Position numbers and translations under genes: made by a program. From Clostridiales bacterium (lineage in GTDB: Bacteria; Bacillota; Clostridia; Christensenellales; Borkfalkiaceae), in the NCBI GenBank assembly GCA_015069425.1, contig SVIP01000006.1, forward strand, positions 1-64,000: 64,000 bases of DNA, given 5' to 3'. This document shows positions 29,206 through 37,759 of this stretch, one piece after another. Position 1 is the first letter of the stretch, and each line of letters begins with the position of its first letter. Below the pieces are notes generated by a model. It ran no database searches. It saw nothing but the letters and a program-made list of their open reading frames with translations, and was not told the DNA's origin.

Positions 29206-29376
29206 TTAGTCAGAATTTTTAGATTTCTTTTCTTGTTCTTTGCCGAATTCTTCTACTTTTTGTTTAACTTGTGCTTGACCGTCTTTAACCATTTGTCTTG
29301 CTTTCGCTGAATTAGTGGCAAGTACAGCCCCACCGATAACGCCAAGTAGCATACCGCATAAAAACTTATCGTCCAT
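29206..29376 (-). CDS. Small YtxH-like membrane protein (56 aa)
   Basis: This gene is shorter than 60 codons. It begins MDDKFLCGMLLGVIGGAVLA, with one hydrophobic glycine-rich segment (residues 5-20), then a charged amphipathic tail (SAKARQMVKDGQAQVKQKVE) that ends KKSKNSD. AAGGGGG stands 6 bases before the ATG and a terminator follows the stop, so it looks genuine. The pattern resembles YtxH/gas-vesicle-like small envelope proteins; function is unknown. It lies between iscU and ruvX. Confidence 0.75.
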   Translation of the reverse strand: MDDKFLCGMLLGVIGGAVLATNSAKARQMVKDGQAQVKQKVEEFGKEQEKKSKNSD

Positions 29377-29441
29377 AATTCCCCCTTAAATCCGCCAAAA
29401 TTATTGTGTGCGAATTTTAGAAAATTATGCAAAATTTTGTT

Positions 29442-29813
29442 TTAAGCGTTTTTCTTTGCTTGATAATCTTCTATCGCTTTCTTGATTGCTTCTTCTGCTA
29501 AAACTGAACAGTGAAGTTTTTGACTTGGAAGTCCACCCAAACATTCAACAACCTTTTTGTTGGTTACTTTTAATGCCTCATCAATCGTCATACCGATAAT
29601 CATGTCGGTTGCAGTAGAACTCGTTGCGATTGCAGCAGCACACCCAAAAGTCTTAAACTTAGCGTCAACGATTATATCATTTTCAATTTTAAGTGATATT
29701 TGCATTATATCTCCGCAAGATGCGTTACCAACCGTGCCGATTCCATCGGGATTTTCTATTTCACCCACGTTTTTGGGATTCTTAAAAACTTCCATTACCT
29801 TTTCGTTATACAT
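29442..29813 (-). CDS. iscU: Fe-S cluster scaffold IscU/NifU
   Basis: IscU assembles [Fe-S] clusters from sulfur supplied by IscS. The 123-aa product from the ATG at 29813 starts MYNEKVMEVFKNPKNVGEI and has the three conserved cysteines in NASCGDIMQ, GCAAAIATSS and LHCSVLAEEAI. The internal ATG is chosen over the longer ORF because AAGGAG lies 9 bases upstream. Its start overlaps the iscS stop by 8 bases. Confidence 0.95.
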   Translation of the reverse strand: MYNEKVMEVFKNPKNVGEIENPDGIGTVGNASCGDIMQISLKIENDIIVDAKFKTFGCAAAIATSSTATDMIIGMTIDEALKVTNKKVVECLGGLPSQKLHCSVLAEEAIKKAIEDYQAKKNA

Positions 29814-30993
29814 ACTTAATTTCTCCTTCTGCTTTAAATAGTGGTGACATTTCTCTAAGTCTTTGAACAGACTCCTTAATAACGTCCACCGCATAATCTA
29901 CTTCTTCAATCGTGTTGTGTTTACCAAACGAAAATCTTATAGAACCGTGCGCCAACTCTTCGGGAAGTCCTAAAGAGAGCAACACGTGCGATGGTTCTAG
30001 CGAACCTGACGAACACGCAGAGCCAGACGATACCGCAATCCCTGCTAAATCGAGGCTAAATAATATTGATTCGCCCTCGATAAACTGGAAAGAAAAGTCT
30101 GCGTTTGCAGGAAGCCTGTTTTCTCTCGGTCCGTTAAGCTTAACGAACGGAACTTCGGATAAAACCCTATCAATAAAATGGTCACGAAGAGATGAGACGT
30201 ATTCAAAATTTTTGTCTATATCTCTTATAGCGATACGGAAAGCCTCGCTAAATCCAACTATACCCGCAACGTTAGTCGTCCCGCCACGTTTCATTCTTTC
30301 TTGGTGTCCACCAGTTAAAATACTTTCAACTTTAAGTCCGTTTCTAATATATAATGCGCCAACCCCTTTAGGTCCGTAAATTTTATGAGCACTCATACTC
30401 ATTAAATCCACACCTAAGTCCTTAACGTCAATCTTCAAAACGCCTGCCGCTTGAACTGCGTCTGTAAACATTACCGAGCCGTTTGCGTGCGCTATTTGGG
30501 CTATTTCTTTAATTGGTTCAATAGTTCCCACTTCGTTATTAGCCATCATACAGCCAACGAATATTGTATCTTTACGAATTATACTCTTTAAGTGTTCTAA
30601 GTCAACAAAGCCGAACTCGTCCACTTTCATATATTCAATTTCAAAGCCCTCTTTTTTAAGCGCTTTTGCCGTAGTAAGCATTGCCGCGTGTTCGATTGGG
30701 CTTATAATTATATGTTTACCTTTTTCTTTATAGGCGTGCGCTACGCCACGGAGCGCCCAGTTGTCACCCTCTGTTCCGCCCGAAGTAAAATACACTTCGT
30801 TAGGTTTGGCGTTTATAATTTTAGCAATAGAATCTCTTGCCTCGTCCACAGCCTTAACAGATTCTCTACCATAATAGTGTTGACTATTTGGATTGCCGAA
30901 AACTTCACTAAAATACGGGAGCATTTTATCTAATGCCTCTTTGCAGAGAGGCGTTGTCGCTGCGTGGTCAAAATATATAGGTTTTTTCTCCAT
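29806..30993 (-). CDS. iscS: Cysteine desulfurase IscS/NifS
   Basis: This PLP enzyme releases sulfur from cysteine for Fe-S assembly. The 395-aa protein begins KPIYFDHAATTPL, has SAHKIYGPKGVG with the PLP lysine, GGHQERMKRGGTTN, and the active-site loop SSGSACSSGSLEPSHVL. It is 11 bases downstream of iscR and overlaps iscU, an iscRSU operon. Confidence 0.96.
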   Translation of the reverse strand: MEKKPIYFDHAATTPLCKEALDKMLPYFSEVFGNPNSQHYYGRESVKAVDEARDSIAKIINAKPNEVYFTSGGTEGDNWALRGVAHAYKEKGKHIIISPIEHAAMLTTAKALKKEGFEIEYMKVDEFGFVDLEHLKSIIRKDTIFVGCMMANNEVGTIEPIKEIAQIAHANGSVMFTDAVQAAGVLKIDVKDLGVDLMSMSAHKIYGPKGVGALYIRNGLKVESILTGGHQERMKRGGTTNVAGIVGFSEAFRIAIRDIDKNFEYVSSLRDHFIDRVLSEVPFVKLNGPRENRLPANADFSFQFIEGESILFSLDLAGIAVSSGSACSSGSLEPSHVLLSLGLPEELAHGSIRFSFGKHNTIEEVDYAVDVIKESVQRLREMSPLFKAEGEIKYV

Positions 30994-31004
30994 TACTCTC
31001 TCCT

Positions 31005-31406
31005 TTACTGTAACTCACCATCTATCATTTGTTTTAAGGTCATATCGTCAAGCAGTTTGTTTATTCCCTCGTATAACCTTTTCCAAACCCCGCTTGACGG
31101 ACAACATTTGCACTTGGCGTCGCCTTTAACGCACTCAACTATTTCCATATCGTCCTCTAAGGCTCTGACAATCTCGCCTATCGTTATTTCTTCTGGCGAA
31201 CGAGCAAGATAATACCCTCCGCTAGCACCTCGGCTTGCCGAAACGATATTTCTTTTAGTTAATAGCCTCATTATCTTTTCTAAATATTTACTCGATACCG
31301 CAATATAACTTTCTAATGCACTTGCAGATACCGAATTGTCAGGATAATTTAGCCCCAAAATATGACAGGCTTTAATGCCGTATTTTGCTTTTGACGATAA
31401 TTTCAT
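31005..31406 (-). CDS. iscR: Rrf2-family regulator, IscR-like
   Basis: IscR-type regulators sense Fe-S status and control isc genes. The 133-aa protein starts MKLSSKAKYGIKACHILGL (winged helix-turn-helix), has SSKYLEKIMRLLTKRNIVSASRG and a cysteine cluster CVKGDAKCKCCPSSG suited to a [2Fe-2S] cluster. ATG at 31406 is chosen; a TTG 33 bases upstream lies inside the operator palindrome and at the predicted transcription start. Confidence 0.92.
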   Translation of the reverse strand: MKLSSKAKYGIKACHILGLNYPDNSVSASALESYIAVSSKYLEKIMRLLTKRNIVSASRGASGGYYLARSPEEITIGEIVRALEDDMEIVECVKGDAKCKCCPSSGVWKRLYEGINKLLDDMTLKQMIDGELQ

Positions 31407-31416
31407 ACTTTTACTC

Positions 31417-31441
31417 AATTGCAACCTTTTTAGTTGCAATT
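31417..31441. promoter_or_regulatory. Palindromic operator at the iscRSU start
   Basis: AATTGCAAC-N7-GTTGCAATT is a perfect 9-7-9 inverted repeat that begins at the edge of the -10 box and covers the predicted transcription start, 10 bases before the iscR ATG. Autoregulation by the Rrf2 protein is the simplest reading. Confidence 0.7.
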
Positions 31442-31443
31442 AT

Positions 31444-31472
31444 ATTATATTCATATTATTAGCCATTGTCAA
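31444..31472 (-). promoter_or_regulatory. iscRSU promoter (perfect consensus)
   Basis: On the minus strand both boxes match fully: TTGACA, 17 bases, TATAAT. Such strength suggests the operon depends on repression for control. Confidence 0.85.
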
Positions 31473-31481
31473 ACAAATTAA

Positions 31482-31510
31482 CCCCGAAAAACCAAGATTT
31501 GTTTTCGGGG
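31482..31510 (-). terminator. Terminator upstream of the iscR promoter
   Basis: CCCCGAAAA pairs with TTTTCGGGG, loop 11 nt, between the end of the 31518-32219 gene and the isc promoter. The T-tail (TTAATTTGTTTG) is moderate. Confidence 0.6.
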
Positions 31511-31517
31511 CTTAATG

Positions 31518-32219
31518 TTAATTTAGCATTTTAGATTTTTCTTCACGCTTAAAGAATTTAAGTGCATCAATCGGCTGATTTGTGCCGTATAAAAGGGTGT
31601 ATAGTTTGAGATTTTCCTTTTCTAATTGGATAATTCTTTGTTTTAAAAACTCGTTTTCTTTTTGTGTTTTTAAGGATATTTTACCGACCAAGTTATTTAT
31701 TTCATTTTTAAGTTTATTAAACTGTTCGTCGGTTACGCCCTCATATACAGACTTTGATTTGTTTTCCAAAGCAACGTTAATACCGTTTAAGGAAAGTTCG
31801 TTTATGATTTCACTAATAAGTTTAGGATTATTTTTTATTGCGTTTCTATACTTATTTTGATAGCGAAGTGCTATCTTTCCGTCACCGTTGGCAAGTTTCA
31901 TAATCTCACTTCTAACCGAAAGACCTTGATTTTTGGCAATTAAAATCTTTTTTATTAGTTGTCTTTCTTCGCACTCGTTAAACTCCACTATTTTACTTAC
32001 TTGTAGCGGTTTTCCGTCTAAGTACTTTTGACAAAATTCCTTGTCGGTGACACTAAGTTTTGCAAGCGCATAGTATAAATTCCTTACAGTGCCTTTGGCT
32101 TTTTTATTTAATCTTCCGTATTCAGTAAAGGTTGACGTCAAAGATACGTTTTGTCTTGATTTCAAAAATTCAGCAAGTCCTATAACGTCTTTTTCTTTGT
32201 ACCCGTAAATTTTTTCCAT
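31518..32219 (-). CDS. Hypothetical protein, helical with C-terminal coiled coil
   Basis: I do not recognise this 233-aa protein. It starts MEKIYGYKEKDVIGLAEFLKS behind AAAGGAG. Residues about 15-60 (FTEYGRLNKKAKGTVRNLYY) look like a small basic helical DNA-binding module of the kind found in spore-former regulators. Residues about 160-215 form a Lys/Glu/Leu-rich coiled coil. A transcription or developmental regulator is possible but unproven. It is divergent from the unknown gene at 32305. Confidence 0.75.
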   Translation of the reverse strand: MEKIYGYKEKDVIGLAEFLKSRQNVSLTSTFTEYGRLNKKAKGTVRNLYYALAKLSVTDKEFCQKYLDGKPLQVSKIVEFNECEERQLIKKILIAKNQGLSVRSEIMKLANGDGKIALRYQNKYRNAIKNNPKLISEIINELSLNGINVALENKSKSVYEGVTDEQFNKLKNEINNLVGKISLKTQKENEFLKQRIIQLEKENLKLYTLLYGTNQPIDALKFFKREEKSKMLN

Positions 32220-32304
32220 AATTTCTCCTTTTTATGAATTTATATTTTGTTTACGGGTAGATTATTGACATAATAAAGTAATATTATACATAGCATAAAA
32301 CATA

Positions 32305-33252
32305 ATGTTTTATTATTTTTCTAGCGATTACCCTGCGGTAATAAAAATCAACGGTATGTTCTACGGTAAAATTCAAGACGTCATTAAACCGCTTAGAATT
32401 GAAAAGAATTTATCGCCCTTTATTGAAATTTGTCCTTTAAATGAGGACGGTTGTGCCGTCAACTTTATTCTTGACGGAGATTTTTTATGTTCTCCGCCAA
32501 AGGGAGTTAGCATTACAGACTTAAAAGGTGGATATTTAGTTAAATTTTATAACCGATACGACAAATTACCCTTTTCTATTTTAGCACAGGAAAAATTACC
32601 ATACGCAGTAGTAACTGTTTTTACAGAAAGTTCACTTAAACTGTCCATTGAAAGTCAGTCGGATTTTTATGCTGAAACCTTTAATATAAACTGCACTGAT
32701 GCAACAATAACCCCTTTCAATCTTAGCAATGAACGGTTTATTGCTATTAAGTTAAATGCAAGAGAGGTAACTTTATGCGTTTATCATATAGGTGAAAAGA
32801 CAAAAAAAGTCTTTTGTCGTTCAGTGTTTGATTTTTCCACCTCCCCCGAATTTACAACTACTGAAAAGTTTAACGATATTGCCAAGCACATTGTAAATAC
32901 CGTTTGGGAATTTAACGAAAATCAATTTAAAATTAAATCCGTTTCTTGTGCTAAAAAAGTTGGTTTTGACGCAAATTGTCTACCCGAACGACTAATTCCG
33001 TACGCTTTCTTAGAAAGTTTTTTGTCGGGCGATAATATAGAAGAGTTCTTATGCGAAAACATTAAAGAAAACGCAGATAAATTAAGTTCATACCTAGGCG
33101 ATTTTATTGGTATATTCCCACCCCCTACTTTTAGAGACATTAATGAAGTAGGATTGATTTATTCCATAACAGAGAATAAATACCAAGTGGAATATTTTAC
33201 CTTTGAATTGGAAAACAAAAAGATTTTTAACATTAAAAAAAGTGAGTGTTAA
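32305..33252 (+). CDS. Hypothetical protein of 315 aa
   Basis: The protein starts MFYYFSSDYPAVIKINGMFY. No signal peptide or membrane segment is visible. The N-terminal 200 residues look beta-rich with alternating hydrophobics. The C-terminus (FPPPTFRDINEVGLIYSITE onward) resembles a compact SnoaL/cystatin-like half-domain, but I cannot name a family. The ATG lacks a clear Shine-Dalgarno and a TTGACA lies about 35 bases upstream, so the transcript may be nearly leaderless. It is divergent from the 31518 gene and is closed by a terminator. Confidence 0.75.
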   Translation: MFYYFSSDYPAVIKINGMFYGKIQDVIKPLRIEKNLSPFIEICPLNEDGCAVNFILDGDFLCSPPKGVSITDLKGGYLVKFYNRYDKLPFSILAQEKLPYAVVTVFTESSLKLSIESQSDFYAETFNINCTDATITPFNLSNERFIAIKLNAREVTLCVYHIGEKTKKVFCRSVFDFSTSPEFTTTEKFNDIAKHIVNTVWEFNENQFKIKSVSCAKKVGFDANCLPERLIPYAFLESFLSGDNIEEFLCENIKENADKLSSYLGDFIGIFPPPTFRDINEVGLIYSITENKYQVEYFTFELENKKIFNIKKSEC

Positions 33253-33264
33253 TACACTCACTTT
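33239..33264. terminator. Bidirectional terminator
   Basis: AAAGTGAGTGT pairs with ACACTCACTTT around TAAT, with AATTTTTT on plus and a T-run on minus. It overlaps the last codons of the plus-strand gene and sits between convergent genes. Confidence 0.8.
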
Positions 33265-33283
33265 AATTTTTTATTTTCGTTAT

Positions 33284-34114
33284 TTACGCAACTTTAATGG
33301 AAACAACTTTCGCAGAAATTTCACCGTCAAAAGTAGGAACTTTTATGGTTTGCTTGTTATAGCAAACAAGTTGGTTGCCCTTTGCTTCAAAGTAGTCTTT
33401 TTCATCAAATGATTCACTATCAACAACGTGTGCGGTAAGACCATTATTTTCATTTGATTTACTTGCGTCATATTCACCAGTGTAATACAATACGTATTCT
33501 TCATAGTTACTATCTTCAAACGCATTGATGATTAAATCAAAAGCCTTTGCCGTTTCTTCGTCTTCCAAATCAATCATAGCGAATACACAGAACCAGTTAT
33601 CATAAGCGGTAATTGGTGAAGTAGGCATAAACCAAGTTGCTTTACCAGAATTCATTGCATCGTCACTGGTAGAAAAACTATCATTTTCATACCAAGATCT
33701 CCAAAGTCCGATTGCACCCTTTTGGTTTAAAAGGTTAGAACCTTTTACGCCATTTCTTTCAAACTCGCCATCTGTAGTTGGCATAGTGTATTTTGAAACT
33801 GCAACTTCACCGTTGTTATCAATTATATCGCCAAGGAAAATTTGAGAACGGTCACCAGATTTATAGAACACCGTGTTGTTATAATAACCTAATTGCACTG
33901 CTGAAATAATTTTATCAACAGTTTTTGGTGCAAGGTGTCCGTAAAGGTCTACCTTTAAGGTAAGGTCTTGACTTTCTTTTTCAGTTTGGTTATAAACCTT
34001 AACGTTTACTTCCAAAGTGGTGATGTCTTTGACACAACCCATCATTCCAAAACAAGCGGTACAAACAAGAAGTACGGCTAATAAATTTACAAAAATTTTT
34101 GTTAAACGCTTCAT
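33284..34114 (-). CDS. Cyclophilin-like lipoprotein, active site degenerate
   Basis: The 276-aa protein has a lipoprotein signal (MKRLTKIFVNLLAVLLVCTA, lipobox GMMGC). A cyclophilin-type fold follows: VDLYGHLAPKTVDKI then GYYNNTVFYKSG, matching the AP-TV and GYYDG-FHR region of peptidyl-prolyl isomerases. The catalytic Arg of FHR is replaced (FYK), and the later motif is altered (NSGKATWFMP instead of NSNxSQFFI). It may be an extracytoplasmic fold without isomerase activity. It has its own promoter. Confidence 0.7.
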   Translation of the reverse strand: MKRLTKIFVNLLAVLLVCTACFGMMGCVKDITTLEVNVKVYNQTEKESQDLTLKVDLYGHLAPKTVDKIISAVQLGYYNNTVFYKSGDRSQIFLGDIIDNNGEVAVSKYTMPTTDGEFERNGVKGSNLLNQKGAIGLWRSWYENDSFSTSDDAMNSGKATWFMPTSPITAYDNWFCVFAMIDLEDEETAKAFDLIINAFEDSNYEEYVLYYTGEYDASKSNENNGLTAHVVDSESFDEKDYFEAKGNQLVCYNKQTIKVPTFDGEISAKVVSIKVA

Positions 34115-34150
34115 ATTAAATCTCCATTGATTTTACAAATATGCTATTAT

Positions 34151-34179
34151 ATTTTACAAGTTTTTTAGTAAAATGTCAA
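34151..34179 (-). promoter_or_regulatory. Promoter of the cyclophilin-like lipoprotein
   Basis: TTGACA, 17 bases and TAAAAT on the minus strand lie about 40 bases before the ATG. The rest of 34180-34310 is AT-rich, with only a TTACGGA/TCCGTAA stem (34265-34304). Confidence 0.7.
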
Positions 34180-34312
34180 TGCTTATTAAGGATATAAAAA
34201 AGAAAGATAAATAAAAAGTTTTAAAATATGTATTTTTTTCGATAAAATCTTTAAACTAATACTGTTACGGATGTAGTTCATACGCAGCAGGAATAAGTCC
34301 GTAAATGACAAA

Positions 34313-34340
34313 AGCGGTATTGCCGTTTGGCAATACCGCT
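34313..34340 (-). terminator. Terminator of the rplJL operon
   Basis: AGCGGTATTGCC pairs perfectly with GGCAATACCGCT around a 4-base loop, followed on the minus strand by TTTTG. It closes the operon where rpoB would normally follow. Confidence 0.8.
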
Positions 34341-34370
34341 AATTGTTTTTAAATTGTTTGATAAAAGAAA

Positions 34371-34745
34371 TTATTCAGCAACAACGGTGCAGCCAACTTC
34401 TTTAAATCTAGCGATGATCTTGTCAGCTTCTTCTTTAGTTGCGCTTTCTTTGATAACGCCCTTAGCTTCAACAAGTGCTTTTGCTTCGCCAAGACCTAAA
34501 GAGGTGAATTCACGAACTGCTTTGATAACGTCAATTTTCTTGTCGCCGATTTCTTTAATAGAAACCTTGAATTCAGTCTTTTCTTCAGCAGCGGGAGCAT
34601 CTGCAGCCGCAACAGGAGCAGCAGCAACTGCAACAGGTGCAGCAGCGCTTACGCCGAATTCTTCTTCCAAAGCCTTAACGAGTTCGTTAAGTTCTAAAAC
34701 TGTCATACCTTTAACTTCTTCAATCATTTTTTGAATGTCTGCCAT
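34371..34745 (-). CDS. rplL: 50S ribosomal protein L7/L12
   Basis: L7/L12 forms the GTPase-recruiting stalk. The 124-aa product starts [24 protein letters not shown]. It has an alanine-rich hinge and the C-terminal [24 protein letters not shown] domain. The start at 34745 follows GGAGG; a Met five codons upstream lies in that site. It ends the rplKAJL unit, and rpoB is 23 kb away. Confidence 0.96.
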   Translation of the reverse strand: MADIQKMIEEVKGMTVLELNELVKALEEEFGVSAAAPVAVAAAPVAAADAPAAEEKTEFKVSIKEIGDKKIDVIKAVREFTSLGLGEAKALVEAKGVIKESATKEEADKIIARFKEVGCTVVAE

Positions 34746-34834
34746 TTTTCTATCCTCCATTAGATAACTTTTAATTTTAATTTTTTATTTTTTAATTTTT
34801 TTGTTTTGCCAAACTACGTTTGGACTTTTTTCTT

Positions 34835-35356
34835 TTAAGCCTTTTTTTCTGCAATTGCATTAAGCGCAACTACTAAGCCCCTCGGCATAGCTGAAAGTAC
34901 ACCGACGAAGTTTGAAATAGGAGCCTGCAAAGAACCGAGCATTTTTGCAATGAGTTCTTCCTTGCTTGGCATTGATGCGAGTGCTTTAACACCTGCAACG
35001 TCAACCTTTCCACCTTCAACGTACGCACTCTTAACAGTGATTTTGTCCTGATATTTCTTAGCGGCTTCAACGATTACTTTTGCTGCTGCGGTTTCATCTT
35101 CACCAAAAGCAACTGAAGTAGGTCCGTTAAGGTCGTCGTCAAAATCAGTAATACCTAAATCGTGAAGAGCGTATCTAACTAACGTGTTCTTATAAACTTT
35201 GTACTCAACGTTGTTCTTTCTGAATTCACGACGGAGTTCAGTATCTTCTGCAACGGTAAGACCGTTAAACTTTACGAATACAACCGATTTAGCGTTTTGA
35301 ATTTTTTCTTTAATTACTTGTGCTAATTCAAGTCTTGCTTCTTTACTTGCTGACAT
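34835..35356 (-). CDS. rplJ: 50S ribosomal protein L10
   Basis: L10 anchors L7/L12 dimers to the ribosome. The 173-aa protein has the conserved VFVKFNGLTVAEDTELRREF, NTLVRYAL and the C-terminal helix that binds L12. It follows a recognisable L10 leader with its own attenuator. Confidence 0.95.
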   Translation of the reverse strand: MSASKEARLELAQVIKEKIQNAKSVVFVKFNGLTVAEDTELRREFRKNNVEYKVYKNTLVRYALHDLGITDFDDDLNGPTSVAFGEDETAAAKVIVEAAKKYQDKITVKSAYVEGGKVDVAGVKALASMPSKEELIAKMLGSLQAPISNFVGVLSAMPRGLVVALNAIAEKKA

Positions 35357-35526
35357 TTGTCTTTTACCTCCTTGATTTAATGAAAAAGCCCTTGCATTAC
35401 CAAAACGGAATACAAGGGCATAATTACACCTATAAACGTAATTATACTTACACCTTTAAGTTTCCGCCTCGGTTGGTCCGTCTTATGACGAGTTAAACAC
35501 CTACTGTCTTGGGCTATTTAATTTAC
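35357..35526 (-). promoter_or_regulatory. Ribosomal protein L10 leader with attenuator
   Basis: The minus strand carries the L10-leader-like segments AGACAGTAGG and GACCAACCGAGGCGGAAAC. A terminator stem CCCTTGTAT/ATGCAAGGG with CTTTTT then ends just before AAGGAGG of rplJ. By family knowledge, L10(L12)4 binding to such a leader represses rplJL. Confidence 0.85.
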
Positions 35527-35532
35527 TTAACG

Positions 35533-35561
35533 ATTATAGCACTAAAATTTTATATTGTCAA
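35533..35561 (-). promoter_or_regulatory. rplJL promoter (perfect consensus)
   Basis: TTGACA, 17 bases, TATAAT on the minus strand; the -35 box ends next to the rplA stop. It starts the L10 leader near 35526. Confidence 0.85.
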
Positions 35562-36248
35562 TTAAATTTTAGCGTTAATTTTTACGCCTGGGCCCATAGT
35601 ACTTGCAAGAGCTACACTCTTAACGTATTGACCTTTAGCGGCTGCAGGTTTTGCTTTAACGATTGCTTCCATAAGTGCTTCGTAGTTTTCCTTAAGTTTA
35701 ACATTACCGAAACTCTTCTTACCAATTGCACAGTGGATAATTGCGTTTTTGTCAAGTCTGTATTCAACTTTACCTGCTTTAGTATCTTTGATTGCCTTAG
35801 CAACGTCCATAGTAACGGTACCAGACTTAGGGTTTGGCATTAAGCCTTTAGGTCCTAAAATCTTACCGATACGACCAACTAAACCCATCATGTCGGGAGT
35901 TGTAATAATAACGTCGTAATCAAACCAGTTTTCAGACTGAATCTTTTGAATCATTTCTTCAGCACCAACAAAGTCTGCACCTGCTTCCTTTGCTTGGTCT
36001 GCCTTGTCACCCTTAGCAAGAACTAAAACTTTAACTTCTTTACCAGTTCCGTTAGGGAGTACGAGTACGCCACGAACTTGTTGGTCTGCTTGCTTAGGAT
36101 CAACACCTAAACGAACGTGAAGTTCAACTGTTTCGTCAAATTTTGCTTTAGCGGTATCAAGAACCAAATTTATTGCTTCGTCCACTTCGTAAAGTTTAGT
36201 GGATTCGATAGCTTTCACGCTATCAATATATTTTTTTCCGTGTTTCAT
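35562..36248 (-). CDS. rplA: 50S ribosomal protein L1
   Basis: L1 forms the mobile stalk that releases deacylated tRNA. The 228-aa protein shows [40 protein letters not shown] and [21 protein letters not shown]. It follows rplK by 57 bases in the usual order. Confidence 0.97.
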   Translation of the reverse strand: MKHGKKYIDSVKAIESTKLYEVDEAINLVLDTAKAKFDETVELHVRLGVDPKQADQQVRGVLVLPNGTGKEVKVLVLAKGDKADQAKEAGADFVGAEEMIQKIQSENWFDYDVIITTPDMMGLVGRIGKILGPKGLMPNPKSGTVTMDVAKAIKDTKAGKVEYRLDKNAIIHCAIGKKSFGNVKLKENYEALMEAIVKAKPAAAKGQYVKSVALASTMGPGVKINAKI

Positions 36249-36305
36249 TTAATTTTACCTCCTGTGGTACGTTCGGGTATAAAAACCCTCCCACTTAATA
36301 TGTTC

Positions 36306-36731
36306 TTAGTCTACTACTTCAACGCCCATGCTTCTTGCAGTACCTGCAATCATGCTCATTGCACTTTCTAAAGTGTTAGCGTTAAGGTCGGGCATCTTTA
36401 ATTTTGCGATTTCTTCAACCTGAGCCTTGGTAATCTTAGCAACCTTGTTTTTGTTAGGTGCTGCGCTTGCGCTTTGGATTCCGCACGCTTTCTTAATAAG
36501 AACTGGTGCCGGCGGGGTTTTTAAGATAAACGTAAAAGAACGGTCTTGATAAATGGTCATAACGACCGGAATAATAAGACCTGCCTGATCCTGTGTCTTA
36601 GCGTTAAATTCTTTGGTAAATCCCGGAATGTTGATACCGTGAGGACCTAACGTTGAACCTACGGGCGGACCGGGTGTTGCCTTGCCTGCGGGCAATTGCA
36701 ATTTAACGATAGCCGTAACTTTCTTTGCCAT
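36306..36731 (-). CDS. rplK: 50S ribosomal protein L11
   Basis: L11 binds the GTPase-associated 23S region. The 141-aa product starts [20 protein letters not shown] and contains [15 protein letters not shown] and the C-terminal [12 protein letters not shown]. The ATG at 36731 follows GGAGG; the earlier Met lies in that site. Confidence 0.97.
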   Translation of the reverse strand: MAKKVTAIVKLQLPAGKATPGPPVGSTLGPHGINIPGFTKEFNAKTQDQAGLIIPVVMTIYQDRSFTFILKTPPAPVLIKKACGIQSASAAPNKNKVAKITKAQVEEIAKLKMPDLNANTLESAMSMIAGTARSMGVEVVD

Positions 36732-36858
36732 AATTGTTTCCTCCATTTGGTGGTAATATCGTCGTGCCAGTGTAAAGAATTTAACACAACTCCCACTCTA
36801 TAAACCACGGATTTCTCCGTTATTATATTCTTATTTATATTTATATAATGTTTAGCGT
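36732..36858 (-). promoter_or_regulatory. nusG-rplK intergenic leader, possible L1 site
   Basis: On the minus strand ACGG-agaaat-CCGT, GTGGGAG and a GTGGT/ACCAC pair lie before rplK. L1 represses rplKA by binding such a leader in other bacteria. The match here is suggestive only, and no terminator or separate promoter is evident. Confidence 0.3.
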
Positions 36859-37404
36859 TTATTCTGCTTCTTCAGTAGCGTTGACTTTCTTAACTTGAAC
36901 AAAATCAAGTTCAACGTCCGTCTTTCTGCCGAACATTTCAACGTTTACTTTAACCTTTTGAGTTGCCTCGTTAAGTTCAACGACCTTTCCGCTGAACGAT
37001 TCAATAGGTCCTGATACGACCTGAACGATATCGCCAACTGCAAAATCGATTTCTAAAGCAACTTCTTCTAAACCCATTCTAGCAACTTCGATTTCAGTAA
37101 GCGGTAAAGGTCTACCTTGTGGACCAACGAATCCCGTTACCCCTCTAGTATTAGTTACCAAATACCAAATATCGTTAGAATAAATCATTTTCAAGAAAAC
37201 GTAACAAGGGAATTTCTTTCTTTCAACGAGTTTCTTCTTTCCGTTTGCCTTTTCTTCTAAGGTTTCTTCGGTAGGAATCTTAATCTCAAAGATATTTTCC
37301 TGCAAGTTATTATTTTCGATTAATTTTTCGAGGCTGTCTTTCACCATTGCTTCATAGCCGGAATACGTGTGAATGACGAACCATCTTCCTTGTTCAATAG
37401 CCAT
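36859..37404 (-). CDS. nusG: Transcription elongation/termination factor NusG
   Basis: NusG links RNA polymerase with Rho and ribosomes. The 181-aa protein has an NGN domain (RWFVIHTYSGYEAMVKDSLE, NTRGVTGFVG) and a C-terminal KOW domain (FAVGDIVQVVSGPIESFSGK). It lies 12 bases downstream of secE. Confidence 0.96.
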   Translation of the reverse strand: MAIEQGRWFVIHTYSGYEAMVKDSLEKLIENNNLQENIFEIKIPTEETLEEKANGKKKLVERKKFPCYVFLKMIYSNDIWYLVTNTRGVTGFVGPQGRPLPLTEIEVARMGLEEVALEIDFAVGDIVQVVSGPIESFSGKVVELNEATQKVKVNVEMFGRKTDVELDFVQVKKVNATEEAE

Positions 37405-37416
37405 TTACAACACCTA

Positions 37417-37704
37417 CTATTTAGAAATGAGTTTAACTAAAGCGAGTAATCCTTGGTCGAAAGCAGTGATAAGCACCAAGAAAATAAGGACAACGGCAAG
37501 CACGACACCAGTCTGCTTAACAACTTTTCCGAAAGTAGGCCAACTAACCTTTTTAAGTTCGGAAAAAACGTCCTTAATTTTTCCGCCCAATTTCTTAAAG
37601 AAACCAGGTTTTTTATCCTTTTTCTTCGCTTTTTTAACTTCTTTTTGAGTTTTGGTTGATTCCGTTGAAACGAAATCAGCCGTAGCGTTCTTTTTTTCTT
37701 TCAT
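37417..37704 (-). CDS. secE: Preprotein translocase subunit SecE
   Basis: SecE is the small essential subunit of SecYEG. The 95-aa protein has a long Lys-rich cytoplasmic head, the conserved ELKKVSWPTFGKVVKQTGVV amphipathic helix and one C-terminal membrane segment. The head is longer than in minimal 60-aa SecE proteins. Confidence 0.94.
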   Translation of the reverse strand: MKEKKNATADFVSTESTKTQKEVKKAKKKDKKPGFFKKLGGKIKDVFSELKKVSWPTFGKVVKQTGVVLAVVLIFLVLITAFDQGLLALVKLISK

Positions 37705-37759
37705 TTACGCTTGCCCCTTAATTTATTAGTCTGCTAAACAGACTTTCACTTTGCGAAAA

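Noticed and set aside
29814-29894. 27-residue N-terminal extension of IscU
   Set aside because: It lies entirely inside iscS, lacks similarity to IscU N-termini, and an AAGGAG site supports the ATG at 29813.
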